In this document: piece after piece, positions 52,334-63,854 of the stretch
Position numbering within the stretch: position 1 is the first letter of the stretch
Layout of the letters: the number at the start of each line of letters is the position of its first letter
Assembly (NCBI GenBank): GCA_045837725.1
Contig: JBEWZL010000155.1
Location: 22,187-86,186, forward strand
DNA from: Vermamoeba vermiformis
Taxonomy: Eukaryota; Tubulinea; Echinamoebida
Length of the DNA stretch: 64,000 nucleotides
Reading direction: 5' to 3'
The notes under the pieces: model-generated
The model's input: the letters and a program-made list of their open reading frames with translations, nothing else
Database searches by the model: none
Told to the model about the DNA's origin: nothing
Program-made: the position numbers and the translations under genes

Positions 52334-55300
52334 CGGTGGCTGTACTTCGGCCCTGACGAACAACGATTGTTCTTTTTGTTTCGACTCAGGATTGTGCACC
52401 GATGCTGGCACTACACCGTGCAACAAAAGTGGCGTGTGTTCGAGTAAGTCTATAATGCATTAGTATTTATAGCATTGTACTCAAAGGGCTTTTTGTAAAA
52501 TTAGTACTAATTTTAACATTCTAAGTAATTACGTCTGTTAGTCCTCCGGCTGTTTATTATACAAGCGATTTTATCGGTAAGAATTCTTTAATAATAATAA
52601 GTTAACGAATTCAAGATCCGGATCTAACGGTTGTCTCAGTTCTCGGAAATTTCAGCCAAATTTACAACCAGTCGGTATATTGCTGTGGGGGATCTCCGTG
52701 CAATATAGCTACCTATGCTCAATGGATTAACTCGTCGGCTATCTTATGTCCTGCTTACAATTCTGCTGGCATGCTATCGGTGCGTTAATTAATTTTGATC
52801 TGAACCTGCTATTTACGTTTACTACAGGTTACAATACGAGATAATTCTGCAAACATAATAACTCCGGAATATTCCGTGAGATCATACGGTAAGAAATTGG
52901 TGTTTCACAACTTGAGCGATAATTAATTTCAACAACAGATTGTTCCGCTCAAACGTGCAGCCAATGTCTCAGTGATCCAAAAACCGATTGCACTTACTGC
53001 ATGTCGTCATTATCTTGCATGCGTAAATCCGATGCTTGCTCTACGACCAGAATATCGAACGCTACGCAATGTCCTGGTAGGTCAACAAATTTATCGAGAT
53101 TTTCTTCTAACTCATTTCTTTTTACAGCTATAACAAGTATATCTCCGCCAAGTTTCTCGGTTAACGGAACAGAAAATGCATCAGTTTCCGGTAATTTTGG
53201 TTTGCAGGACGTCGCTAACATTTCGAGGGTTGATTGCTATTGGAGAACTGATACGGTCCCCGGTGATCCCGGAGTCATTAGAGGGGCCATAAATAACAAC
53301 AATTTGATCTTTTGTCCAAGCTATCTAGCAAGCGCAGCAACTACAGGTGATTTAACCATCGCCCTGGATGACAGACAATTAGTAGATCCGTATCCAACTT
53401 CGTGGTATCGTAAGTATTCGTTCATTTTCAGTTTAAATATAGAGCCCTTGATATATTAAATACGCTTTGTAGAGTGCGAGTCAATTGTTGGAGACTGTTC
53501 TTCGTGCATAACTGAAGCCACATCACGTTGCATTTGGTGTGGAGATCGGTGCGCTTCAAGCTGCACTGAGACCGCCTTGTTAATGAACACCTGTCCGTCA
53601 GTGACATCTATTCAGCCTGATCACAGTCACATCAACGGAAACGAACTGATCACCGTCAGTGGAGGACCCTTCTTTGATCGATCAGGATACAACTATGAAT
53701 GTCGATTTGGCGGTCTTAGAGCTCAAGCATTGGTTGTCAACGGCAGCACAATTCAATGTCGCTCACCGCCTACGCTCAGCGCTTCAACTGTAAATTTCAC
53801 CATTTTGTTGAATGGAGCTATCTACACGCCTTCTCCTGTGCCCTTCGACTACTTTTGTAAGTGCACACAAAGGTTGCAATGTTCATCGCTAACTCTATAA
53901 CAGCCTGCTCAGCAACGGAGGACACAACATGCACCTCTTCGTGCTCCTCTCAGAAGTACTGTGGCTGGTGTTCGTCTACATCAACATGCGCTGCTCCCAG
54001 TCTTTGCAGTACGATTGATGACATATTCTTGCAACAGTGCCTTGGTACGCTAAATCATGCATTCCAATTACGCCAACTCTCAGCATCGCTAATGTTTTTT
54101 GACAGGTGTCACTCTTGATCCACCATTCTTGTCAGTCGGTCAAAGTCAAGATGTGACAGTACGAGTCACTCCAACTCTCCCGAAGTTCTTCGTGTTGTCA
54201 GCACTCTCGTCCAACAAACGCGCGACACAACAAATTGCACCCGATCAACTTGTGACGTGTGCGCTGAGTGACGGACGAACGATCAGCGGAGTAATCAAGA
54301 GCTCAACTGAGATTGTGTGTGCATCGCTGTCATCATCTTCGTCAAGCACAACGACATTGACAGTCAAGTACAACAACACTGCACTGTTCACGCCAGTGAC
54401 ATTCAATTTTGTCGATTGCGGTGCTGCTTCGTCATGCAGCGATTGCACGTGAGTAACTTTCAAACCTTCTTTGTACTGATGACTGACGTCATTTGTTTTC
54501 AGAGCTTTGGCGTACTGTGGATGGTGTCAATCGACAAGCAAGTGCACCACTCAGTCATCTTGCAGTGACAATTGGAAATCAGACTGCCCGGGTAAGTGTA
54601 TCGATGAAGATGTACGAAAACGAGAGCTCTAATCAATATAAACTAGCTTCAGTCCTTCCTACCGCGGATCCAGCAGTCATCGTGCCAGCGGTGGTCATAC
54701 CCGTTGTGGTTGTAGCTGTCGGTCTTGTCGTCTTATTATTGGTATTGAGGAAGAGAAAGAAGTTGCAACAGAACTGCGGAAATAATGAAACTGAGATGAA
54801 GGACAAACCACAGTCGATCACAGTGACCAATTCGATCAGTGAGTATTATTTGCTCTGTTTGATACAAAGCTAGCGCGGCTAACTCTTTTTCAGACGCCAT
54901 TGATGAGAAACTTCGAATTCCAAGCCAGGCACTGTCACTGAAGAAAGAGCTTGGTTCAGGAAGCTACGGAAAAGTCTACCTCGGGTACGTTAGTTTCTAA
55001 GTAAACAATTATGTTTTAATCTCCTGAAATTTGAACAGCGAGTGGCAAGGAGCGAAAGTAGCAATCAAAGTTTGTGCATCCGTTGCGAACGTTGATGGAT
55101 TCTTCGAAGAGGCTGCGTTGACTGTGTAAGGAAATAATTCACCAAATAATGTTTCGTAATTGACACGTGTCATTTAATAGTGGTTTGCCACCTCACCCAA
55201 ATGTCGTTCAAACATTTGGTATCAGTGTTGACGGACCACTTCCATACATCGTACTTGAGTTCTGTGGCGGTGGAAGTCTCGACAAACAGCTGTTCGACGA

Positions 55301-55981
55301 CGGAAGGACGTTCTCCATGGACGAGAAGATTCAGTTGATCAAAGGTATTGCACGAGGACTGTTGCATCTTCACAACCACAACATTGTTCATCGTGACTTG
55401 GCTGCACGCAACATTTTGCTCGCATCGAACAATGAACCAAAGATCTCAGACTTTGGTATGAGTCGCTTGTTGAAAGAAGAAAGTCAGAAAGGACAAACAA
55501 AGAATAACTTTGGCCCGATCCGTTGGATGGCTCCTGAAAGCATCAGAGATCTATCATACAGTACAAAGAGCGATGTTTGGTCGTTTGGAGTTGTCAGTAA
55601 GTAGTAGACGAGACCTACTATTGTCGTTCATATTCTCATCATTGTGTGCTCTAGTGTTTGAGATTCTGAGTGAGTGCGAACCACACACCGACATTGATGG
55701 TTTCGAAGTTGCAATCAAAATCAAGTAAGACTTGTCGAGCTCGGAATATCAATCAGCAGTATCTAACTACTATATAATGCTATTAGGAACGAGAACTATC
55801 ATCCTCGTGTTCCATCAGAGCTGCCGCTAGAACTTCAAAACATCATGTTGTCTTGTTGGAAACCGGATCCTGCCTCACGACCGGTATGTCACGTTGACTC
55901 GCGTACTAAGTGAATATTAATCGTTGCTTTCAGTCAATGGCAGAACTACTGACTGCCCTTTCCCCTCTGTCCGAAGAATGA
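49828..55981 (+). CDS. Receptor tyrosine kinase 1: propeller-like, PSI-like, IPT/TIG, TM, TK
   Basis: Signal peptide from ATG 49828 (MISRLRALLIYGLFLATCS). Exons 1-9 look like a beta-propeller (repeated FVAGEQEIG, VGGGRVFFGG, FGSSRNRLFVGSDQGVL). Then alternate PSI-like Cys modules (CDTCYFDRNYWSGFC; CSQCLSDPKTDCTYC; KYCGWCSSTSTC) and about six IPT/TIG domains (VSNVSPLVTNVDEQTQVTIT, ITSISPPSFSVNGTENASVS, VTSIQPDHSHINGNELITVS, VTLDPPFLSVGQSQDVTVRV). TM helix AVVIPVVVVAVGLVVLLLVL, basic RKRKK stop, then kinase: GSGSYGKVYLG, KVAIKV, NIVHRDLAARNILL, ISDFGMSRL, PIRWMAPESI, KSDVWSFGV. HRDLAARN and the RWMAPE segment are tyrosine-kinase signatures. Almost no tail follows the kinase. Oddity: near 52283 the frame stops and a T39 tract replaces what copy 2 encodes there, so this allele or assembly may be broken. 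Confidence 0.85.
50467..50644 (+). repeat. Near-identical segment shared with receptor 2 (copy 1)
   Basis: This exon segment of receptor 1 matches 57128-57305 of receptor 2 at nearly every base, while flanking introns and exons are much more diverged. It encodes SCAYDSVNDVLFVAGEQEIG and on to VVVGGGRV. Confidence 0.8.
52295..52333 (+). repeat. Poly(T) tract of 39 bases
   Basis: An uninterrupted T39 run sits inside receptor 1, between an exon ending in an in-frame TAA (52283-52285) and the Cys-rich exon starting GGCTALTNNDCSFCF. There is no acceptor AG between the tract and that exon. Confidence 0.9.
55161..55172. promoter_or_regulatory. TGACACGTGTCA palindrome in receptor 1 kinase intron
   Basis: Perfect 12-bp palindrome just upstream of a 3' splice site. 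The surrounding intron sequence (CGTAATTGACACGTGTCATT) is shared with the matching intron of receptor 2. Confidence 0.55.
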
Positions 55982-56520
55982 AACATGACTGTAAAACACA
56001 ACCCATAAAACAAACGGTATGCTAGATTAAAAAATTGCAAGAAAGACTTTTTATGGAATCTACTTCGCACGGTACATGGCTCTCTGCACGGATGAAAAGT
56101 AAGATCACATGAAACTCAAATATTTTTAAAAATCAGCAATAACATTTACGGGTAATATGAAAAAGTTAACGGTAAGTATTTTTGGACTAAGAAATTAAAT
56201 TAAATTTCCAATTAATTTTGGCGGGCAAATCTAGATCCCGCTCCTCTCTAGTTTAACTTCCAGGCATGCTTGCATATTAATTTGAATTACACTTAGTTTT
56301 GCAGGTTCCAACCGCATAAGGATTAAGTATCTTGTTGTCAACAAGTCAGAATTTAATGCTCCAACCGCCAGTTGTGACACAGTCCCTTTCGTATCCCGCT
56401 TTCGTTTTTTTGTTATTTTACGAGTTATTTATTTAAAGAGCCCTACAGCCCGTAAAGCAGTTCTCAAGCTTGGCGAGCCTTGCAGCCCAACAGTCAAATA
56501 GACCCAGGGATCGATGAATA
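55982..56520. other. Spacer between the two receptor genes
   Basis: AT-rich 539-bp spacer holding the receptor 1 terminator region and receptor 2 promoter. It does not carry the 55-bp repeat found before receptor 1. No RNA gene or further coding exon is convincing. Confidence 0.4.
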
Positions 56521-59500
56521 ATGAATACGGTGCCCTTTTTTATATTCTTAATTTTAATAGTGCTTCCGACACTCGCTTATGCTGATACTCGTGGCTTAAA
56601 CGTAAGTATATTAATTCTCGTCTAGATCCAATAAACAAAATGAATCATCGAAGTGTCTGGCTGTGCTAACGCTATTAAACACTAGGTGCTCGCATCACCA
56701 ACCGTAGCTACAGCATCTACAAGTGGTCAAATCCTCGCAGCCAACTCATCTCACGTGTTTTTGGCATCCGGATACAGTTACTACGCGGTACGGCATCCAT
56801 GATGACAGCAAAGTATATTTTACTAATTTACAGTATTAAATAGGCAACATTAGACAGCCCATTCACATCCACTTTATTATTTTCAGAGCCGGATCAAGAT
56901 CAGATCTCGGGAGGGTTTTACGATGTTACTAACCGAACAAGTATGTTTCTAAATATGATTTATTTAATACTGATATCTGCAGTGTATTTGTGCACTAAAT
57001 TCTTCCGGCGTGTCTACCGTTTGAGAGAAAACCAGTACCAAAAGATATTCCAACTTTCGCAAACAACGTCTGCTTATTGGAGCGTAAGTCATAAATAGGC
57101 TAAATATACTCATGCTAATGCTTCATAGAGTTGCGCGTATGATTCAGTTAATGACGTATTATTTGTGGCCGGTGAACAAGAAATTGGAGCAATTCCCAAT
57201 GTTCGATCACAACAAAACTCGAATGCATGGTTCAGCACCACATTGAGTGGAACAGTGTCGCAAGTACGCACAGTCGTCGTTGGAGGAGGCAGAGTTTATT
57301 TTGGCGGATCCAGCGGCAAAATATTTGTCAGGTGCTCAGCGATCTCGAATTTAAATTTTAATTGTATTAACGGTTTGAGCAGCTCTACATCGAACACTGA
57401 GCTTCAAAGTAATCTTATAACTAAATATACCCGTGGCAATGGCCAGGTACGTTCATGATCGGTTTTCACTGAAAAATAACCGGATCACAACAGGTTCAAT
57501 CGCTTGCCTTCGGATCATCTCGGAATAGATTATACATTGGTAATGATAGAGGAATGTTATATGAGGTACGTATTAAACTTGCTTACTTAATAACTCCCGA
57601 AAATCCAACAGTAAATTTGGCAGATTGTAACGAGCACCATGATTGTTAGTCGACAATTTAACGTCACTAAATCAACCGCGCAAATAACTTCTATCGTGAT
57701 TGGTAAAAAGCAGCACTAATAATAATACACGAGCCATTAATATAATAATTTTTTTTAGACAATTCTGTGGACACCCTGTTCTTCCACGTGTTTGACACGA
57801 CAAATTCAATCATCAGGTTCAATTTGAATGAAGCAGAGCTGAATCCATTCGCAAGTCTTCCCTTGGCGTCTCAACTATCAGGCGGCTTGATTGATGTTCG
57901 CCCATCAAAAAATCAAATGTACTTTATGAGTGCATCCGGTGCCGTGATGAACGTAATTACTACGACAGGTAAGATCATGCTATAATAATAATTGTTATTG
58001 ATCTAACATCGCGATAGATTGTACCTTATATACTTGTGACACTTGCTACTTTGACAGAAATTATTGGTAAGCAAAACGAAAAACGGCAAAAATTTTTGCT
58101 AATACTATTTGTATTTTTGTTAGTGGCTTTTGCACGGACTCGTTTAAATGTTCTACGAAGGCACAATGCAACACTGAATTCTACATTGACCAGTATACGT
58201 GCCCCAGTAAGTCAGACCAGGTTGCAGCAAGAAAGTTCGTTTGATAATTGCGTTTTAGAAATTTCACAAGTGACGCCTTCCTCGGCGCCAATAGAAGGAG
58301 GAACGACAATCACTGTGACGGGAAATTTCGTCGATGTTCACGGCGATCTGCTGGCTGGCAAAGTTGAATGTCGTTGGCTAAGTTCGACACTTACACAGGC
58401 CTCAGCATTAGTCATCAGCAAAACGACCCTTAAGTGCACGACACCGCAAGGACTTAAAGCGTCTGATGTCGGTTCCTATTTTTTCTTCGTCTATTATAAC
58501 GATGTGCAATGGGGCGAGGTATCTATTTTCTCGTTTACAGGTAATGCCCTAAAATTTTCAAATGCGGCTTTAGATTAAATTTTGTATCGTAGCATGCGAC
58601 TCTTTACTTGATATTGGTGCTTGTATTACTAAGCCAAACTGCGGCTATTGTATCTCAAGTTCTCAGTGTACGCCACTCAGCGGATGCGCATCCGGTTGGA
58701 CCCAAACACTTCCTCCATTGAATGTAACACCAAAGAGCGCTTCTATAACAGGAAGTAAGTGTTAAGTACTTATTTAATACTCGACTAATAATATTACAGC
58801 TCAAACCTTAGTATTGTTTTCGGATGTGGCGCTTCCCGACAGCATTTTTGAGCTGTCTTATGCAGGCATTCCTAGCACTACTACGACATGTACTCGCATT
58901 AACGACCGCAATCTTGGTTGTCCCGTACCTGTAGTATCAAAATCTGATTGGGATGCTAATCGTGGTCAAAACAATCAAATGACAGTCTCGTTGTCGTTGG
59001 ACGCTGGCTTGCGTTCATTTACGACGTACGAAGGATTTACCATATATGGTAAGACTGCAAATATTGTTGTTGTTTCGTGGCTAATGCATTCTTTAAGATT
59101 GTTACGCGTTCAGTCAAGAATGTACTTCGTGCTCAGGGTTCTCGGAATGTTCGTTCTGCTTTGACACGAAGCAGTGCAATTATAAGTACAACACGACGTG
59201 CTCAACGGCTGGTACCTGCATATGTAAGCGTTTATTATATATTAACCCTTAAATGGCGGGAAGTGCGTGACAATCGACCGGGTTATATCTAATTTTTTTG
59301 TCAGTTGCTACAATAATTTTAAATTTTCAAAATTAGCCCAACCATATCTAAAATATAGTTTATCCTTTGAGCCAAGAGAAAAAGATTAAGATTAATTCTT
59401 TATGAAATTTCGCAGAAAGTCAACCTTGGACAACGTCGCGCTTCCCGTTATTAACGGGTTCAAGTTTGCGTCAGCTACTAATTTTATCTTAGCCATAACA

Positions 59501-62500
59501 TCGGCTGTCCCTGACACTGTCTATGTCGGTGATCTTTCTTCTGGAATACCGCTCACTCGTAAGTAGCTTTTTCGTTACAAAAAATTGAGAGTGCTAATTG
59601 CTATTCAATTAGTGAATGGAAACTTTGCCGGTTTGCAAACGGAATCATTTTCTTGCGACATGAATGGCATGAATGGCATAACCGTACGTTCTTCGGCCAC
59701 GTGGATCAGCGATACTACTGCCACGTGTCCCGTGCCTACTACGCTTTTGGTGGGCACTTACGCACTTTCATTGTGGCTCAGAGGCAGCCCTGATGCGCGT
59801 GTCAGTCCTGATTATACTTTCAACGTCTACGGTACGTCCTTCACTCTTTAATAAGTTGACAATAACATGAGAATTCAGACTGTGCAAGCAATTTGGTCTG
59901 CAATGACTGTTTAAACTCGAGTCGGCCAGCGTGTCGTTATTGCCACACTTCAGCCTCGTGTGTTCATCAAAGTGCAACATGTGCCACGATGATAACAACA
60001 GCTGCCCAGTGCCCGAGTAAGTCTCTTGAGCCCGGTCCGTAACGGTTCTAATATGCACAGCTATTACATCTGTTTTGCCATCGTCCGTGCCAGCATTGAG
60101 ATTGACTGATGTGCACGTGGTCGGCGATCTTCGTGTCAGCGCAGTGTCCAATCCAAAGGTCGCGTGTCGTTGGGGCTATAGAAACAATTACGCCTCGACC
60201 TCCGCAATTTCATTCAACGACACGAATGTGCTGTGTTCTGGCGCCAACGCAACTGGCGCTATCACCACAGATTTTTCAATCAGCGTCAACGATGGAAGCG
60301 TTGCTTATTCAAACTCGTTGCCCTATACTTTTTACAGTACGTCTATGATAATAATACTGTTAAGGAACTAATTTTTCGTCTTCAAGACTGCAAGGCCATT
60401 GCTGGAGATTGCTCTGCTTGCTTGACAAATGTGACAGCAGGCTGCAAATGGTGCGCGAGTGGATGCGACAACAACTGTGACGACAGCGAACTCGAAATGA
60501 CAACGTGTCCTTCGTTGACATCTATTCAGCCTGATCATAGTCACATCAACGGAAATGAGCTGATTACCATCACTGGAGGACCGTTCTATGTACGACTAGG
60601 CTATACCTACGAATGTCGATTTGGAGACCGAAGAGCTATTGCAACAGTCGTCAATAAGAACGCTATCCAATGTCAATCACCTCCTGTCACTGCTGCTTCG
60701 ACTGTCAGCGTCACAGTTTGGCTGAATGGTATCAACTATGCTCCGTACAGCAGCCTTTCTTTCACGTACTTCAGTAAGTGATATCTTCGATAATGATTTG
60801 TAGCTAACAGTTTGACAGCGTGTGCAACTACCGCGGATACAGTCTGCTCGTCTTCGTGCACGTCACAACAATACTGCGGTTGGTGTCCGTCGACTTCAAC
60901 ATGCACTGCTTCCAGTCTTTGCAGTGCGATTGATGACATGTTTTTGCCACAGTGCCTTGGTACGCTAAACGTTCTTTTTTTTCGAAGTACCAGCTGATGT
61001 TTTTTTGACAGGTGTCACTCTTGATCCACCATTCTTGTCAGTTGGTCAAACTCAAGACGTGACAGTACGAGTCACTCCAACTCTCCCTGAGTTCTTCGTG
61101 TTGTCAGCACTCTCGTCCAACAAACGCGCGACACAACAGATTGCACCTGATCAACTCGTGACATGCGCATTGAGTGACGGTCAGACAACGAATGGAGTGA
61201 TCAAGAGCTCGACTGAGATCGTGTGCCCATCACTCTCGGTGTCGTCAGTTGCAACAACATTAACAGTCAAATACAACAACACTGCCCTGTTTGCACCTGT
61301 TAGTATCACTGATGCTTGCAGCGCAGCTCCATCATGTTCAGATTGCATGTGAGTAGTGGGAATTATTAACTTGTTAGTACTTATTAATGATATTGTTCAG
61401 CAATATCGCGTACTGTGGTTGGTGTTCTTCTAGCAACAAATGTACGACGCAATCATCGTGCAGCGACACGTGGCAATCAGATTCTTGTTCGAGTGCACCT
61501 GGTTCAGATCAAGTGACGGGTGGTGCTGATCCAGCAGTCGTAGCGCCAGCAGTTATCATTCCTGTAGTCGTTGTTGGTGTTGCAGTGGCGCTGTTATTGC
61601 TTTGGTTGCGAAGACGTAGAAGATTGCAGCGCGTTGAAGACACTGAAATGTCCGAGAAGAAGAAACAAGAAGTCAAGATTATGAACACCATTAGTACGTA
61701 TCTTTCTGCCGTAAGTGGCCCCTAAGAACGAACTAACATGATATGCAAAAAGGCACTATTGATGAAAAACTTCGAATTCCGAGCAAGTCTTTGGCGTTAA
61801 AGAAAGAACTTGGCGCTGGTAGCTTTGGAAAAGTCTATCTTGGGTATGGTGTTCAATATTTTATGTTAATACGATCACTAGAGTACTAAGTATATCGCAG
61901 CGAATGGCAAGGAGCGAAAGTTGCAATCAAAGTTTGTGCATCCGTTGCGAACGTTGATGGATTCTTCGAAGAGGCCGCATTGACTGTGTAAGTTCCAATG
62001 TCCTTTAACGCTGTCTCGTAATTGACACGTGTCATTTAAAAGCGGTCTTCCACCTCACCCAAATGTCGTTCAAACATTTGGTATCAGTGTTGACGGACCA
62101 CTTCCGTACATTGTACTCGAGTTCTGTGAAGGCGGAAGTCTCGATAAGAAGCTATTTGATGACGGCGTTACGTTCTCAATGAGCGAGAAAGTACGACTGA
62201 TCAAAGGAATAGCACGAGGACTGTTGCATCTTCACAACCACAACATTGTTCACCGTGACTTGGCTGCACGCAACATTTTGCTCACGTCAAACAACGAACC
62301 AAAGATCTCAGACTTTGGCATGAGTCGATTGCTGAAAGAAGAAAGTCAGAAAGGTCAAACAAAGAATAACTTTGGCCCGATCCGTTGGATGGCTCCTGAA
62401 AGCATCAGAGATCTTTCATACAGTACGAAGAGCGATGTGTGGTCGTTCGGTGTTATCAGTAAGTAGTTTGTAGTGAGTTACGCTTTGACGTTTTGGTTGA

Positions 62501-62832
62501 CACGTGTCATTTTTTACACAGTGTACGAGATCGTGTCAGGAATGGAGCCGCATTCGGACGTCACGGATATCATCGAGATTGCCATGAAGATTAAGTACGT
62601 CGTCATATTGTCATATTATGGCTCCTAACTGAATATTACTAGGACCGAAAATTATCACCCACAGTTGTCAGCCGACATAGATCCAAAACTTTCGAGTTTG
62701 ATGCTCGCGTGTTGGCGCCCTGCAGCTGCCGATCGTCCGGTAAGTCGAAACTTCTTCCATTAATAAGCATTAACAATCGTGTAGTCGATGAACGATGTTG
62801 TCCAAACCTTGGCCAGTGCTTTCGTCGAGTAG
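56521..62832 (+). CDS. Receptor tyrosine kinase 2: propeller-like, PSI-like, IPT/TIG, TM, TK
   Basis: Tandem paralogue of the gene at 49828, with the same order and apparently an intact frame. Signal peptide NTVPFFIFLILIVLPTLAYA; propeller-like exons (FVAGEQEIG, VGGGRVYFGG, FGSSRNRLYIGNDRGMLYE); PSI-like modules (CNDCLNSSRPACRYC, CSACLTNVTAGCKWC, QYCGWCPSTSTC); about six IPT/TIG units (ISQVTPSSAPIEGGTTITVT, LTSIQPDHSHINGNELITIT, VTLDPPFLSVGQTQDVTVRV). TM helix AVIIPVVVVGVAVALLLLWL, basic RRRRRLQR stop, kinase with GAGSFGKVYLG, KVAIKV, NIVHRDLAARNILL, ISDFGMSRL, RWMAPESI, SDVWSFGVI. The stop TAG is at 62830-62832. At 56990 one frame hits TGA, but the exon reads openly in the phase set by the preceding exon, so there is no break. 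Ligand unknown; by analogy with MET/plexins an adhesion or self/non-self ligand is possible. Confidence 0.88.
57128..57305 (+). repeat. Near-identical segment shared with receptor 1 (copy 2)
   Basis: Partner of 50467-50644. The kinase exon at 61902-61990 versus 55042-55130 is likewise almost identical. Both suggest gene conversion between the tandem receptors. Confidence 0.8.
62023..62034. promoter_or_regulatory. TGACACGTGTCA palindrome in receptor 2 intron
   Basis: Same position as the copy in receptor 1 (55161), immediately before the exon encoding GLPPHPNVVQTFG. Confidence 0.55.
62498..62509. promoter_or_regulatory. Second TGACACGTGTCA palindrome in receptor 2
   Basis: Lies in the next intron, about 11 bp before its 3' splice site. 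Receptor 1 lacks it at the matching intron, so it is not explained simply by the gene duplication. Confidence 0.55.
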
Positions 62833-63165
62833 CGGTAGTGGCACACTAGGAATACGGTCTGTACTACAAATAATGTCAGTAAAAGTTTTCGAGTTAGAAC
62901 TGGTCACATTAGCCAGCGTAAATCTTGCCTTGCACTGCGACAGACTCCGATCAAGTTAAACTTAAACTTAAGTTAAAGGGTCAAACAAGGGCTTCCGTTG
63001 TCAATCGTGTCTAACATGAGTGACAGGTCGGCAAAGTGTTGAAAGTTTTTTTGCACGGAAAAATGCCGGAAAAAAAAGTTTTTGGGTTTCTTTGAATAAA
63101 ACCGTCAATAAAAGAAGAAAAGATTTTTGTGTTAGTGTTTAAAGGATTATTTTTGAACATCACGA
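62833..63165. other. Spacer between receptor 2 and VPS29
   Basis: About 330 bp of 3' flank and VPS29 promoter. I see no RNA gene or repeat. Confidence 0.35.
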
Positions 63166-63854
63166 ATGGTAACGCAATGCACGACGCACTAATATCTGTG
63201 TAACCACGCTTATAGGGTGATTTTGGACAACTAGTATTAGTTATTGGTGATTTTCATATCCCACAACGCGTACCTGAGTTGCCAAGTAAATTTAAAGAAT
63301 TATTGGTAATTAAATTATCTTAATTTTTATTCTATCGAGCTAATAATGCCCAATAGGTACCTAACAAAATTCATCATATTTTATGCACTGGAAATTTAAC
63401 AACAAAAGACACGCTCAATTATTTAAAGACCGTGTCATCCAGTGTTCACGCCATTCAAGGCTTTAGCGACGAGGTAAATAATTATTTTATTTTTTATTTT
63501 TTTTTTATCGGTCTTGCTCGGGTTAATCCTCAGCTTTCAAACGATGAAGAAGCTCTTGAAATAATTCAACGTCGATTAGAGTGCGATATATTAATTACAG
63601 GTGGAACGCACGAGTTTAAAGCTTACGAATACCAAGGAAAATATTATGTAAATCCGGGATCTGCTACTGGTGCTTATGTTTCGTCTTATTCTCTCGAACC
63701 TGTTGCTCCTAGTATGGCATTATTAAGCTTACAAGGCAATAATGTCACTTTGTATCATTATCAACTTGCTCGTAGTGATTCATCAATGCCGTGTACCCAC
63801 GCTAGCGTCGATAATGACGTTCAAGTGTCCAAAATACAATTATCAAAGAATTAA
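63166..63854 (+). CDS. VPS29: VPS29, retromer subunit, internally shortened
   Basis: Small metallophosphoesterase-fold scaffold of retromer (endosome to Golgi sorting). The best model has an ATG-only coding exon (63166-63168), a 47-nt intron, then GDFGQLVLVIGDFHIPQRVP. Following blocks: PSKFKELL, VPNKIHHILCTGNLTTKDTL, NYLKTVSSSVHAIQGFSDE, then LSNDEEALEIIQRRLECDIL, ITGGTHEFKAYEYQGKYYVN, PGSATGAYVSSYSLEPVAPS. Compared with the usual 182-residue VPS29, the segment after GFSDE that normally includes the HGH metal-ligand motif is missing or reduced. GHTH reads GGTH, so the metal site is degenerate. VPS29 acts as a scaffold, so this may be tolerated; otherwise sequence is missing at the T-rich stretch 63480-63515, which is either intronic or coding IFYFFFIGLARVNPQ. 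Confidence 0.85.

Noticed and set aside
56985-57065. Possible frameshift in receptor 2 (in-frame TGA after SSGVST)
   Set aside because: In the phase set by the previous exon the same exon reads openly (YLCTKFFRRVYRLRENQYQ), so no break is needed.
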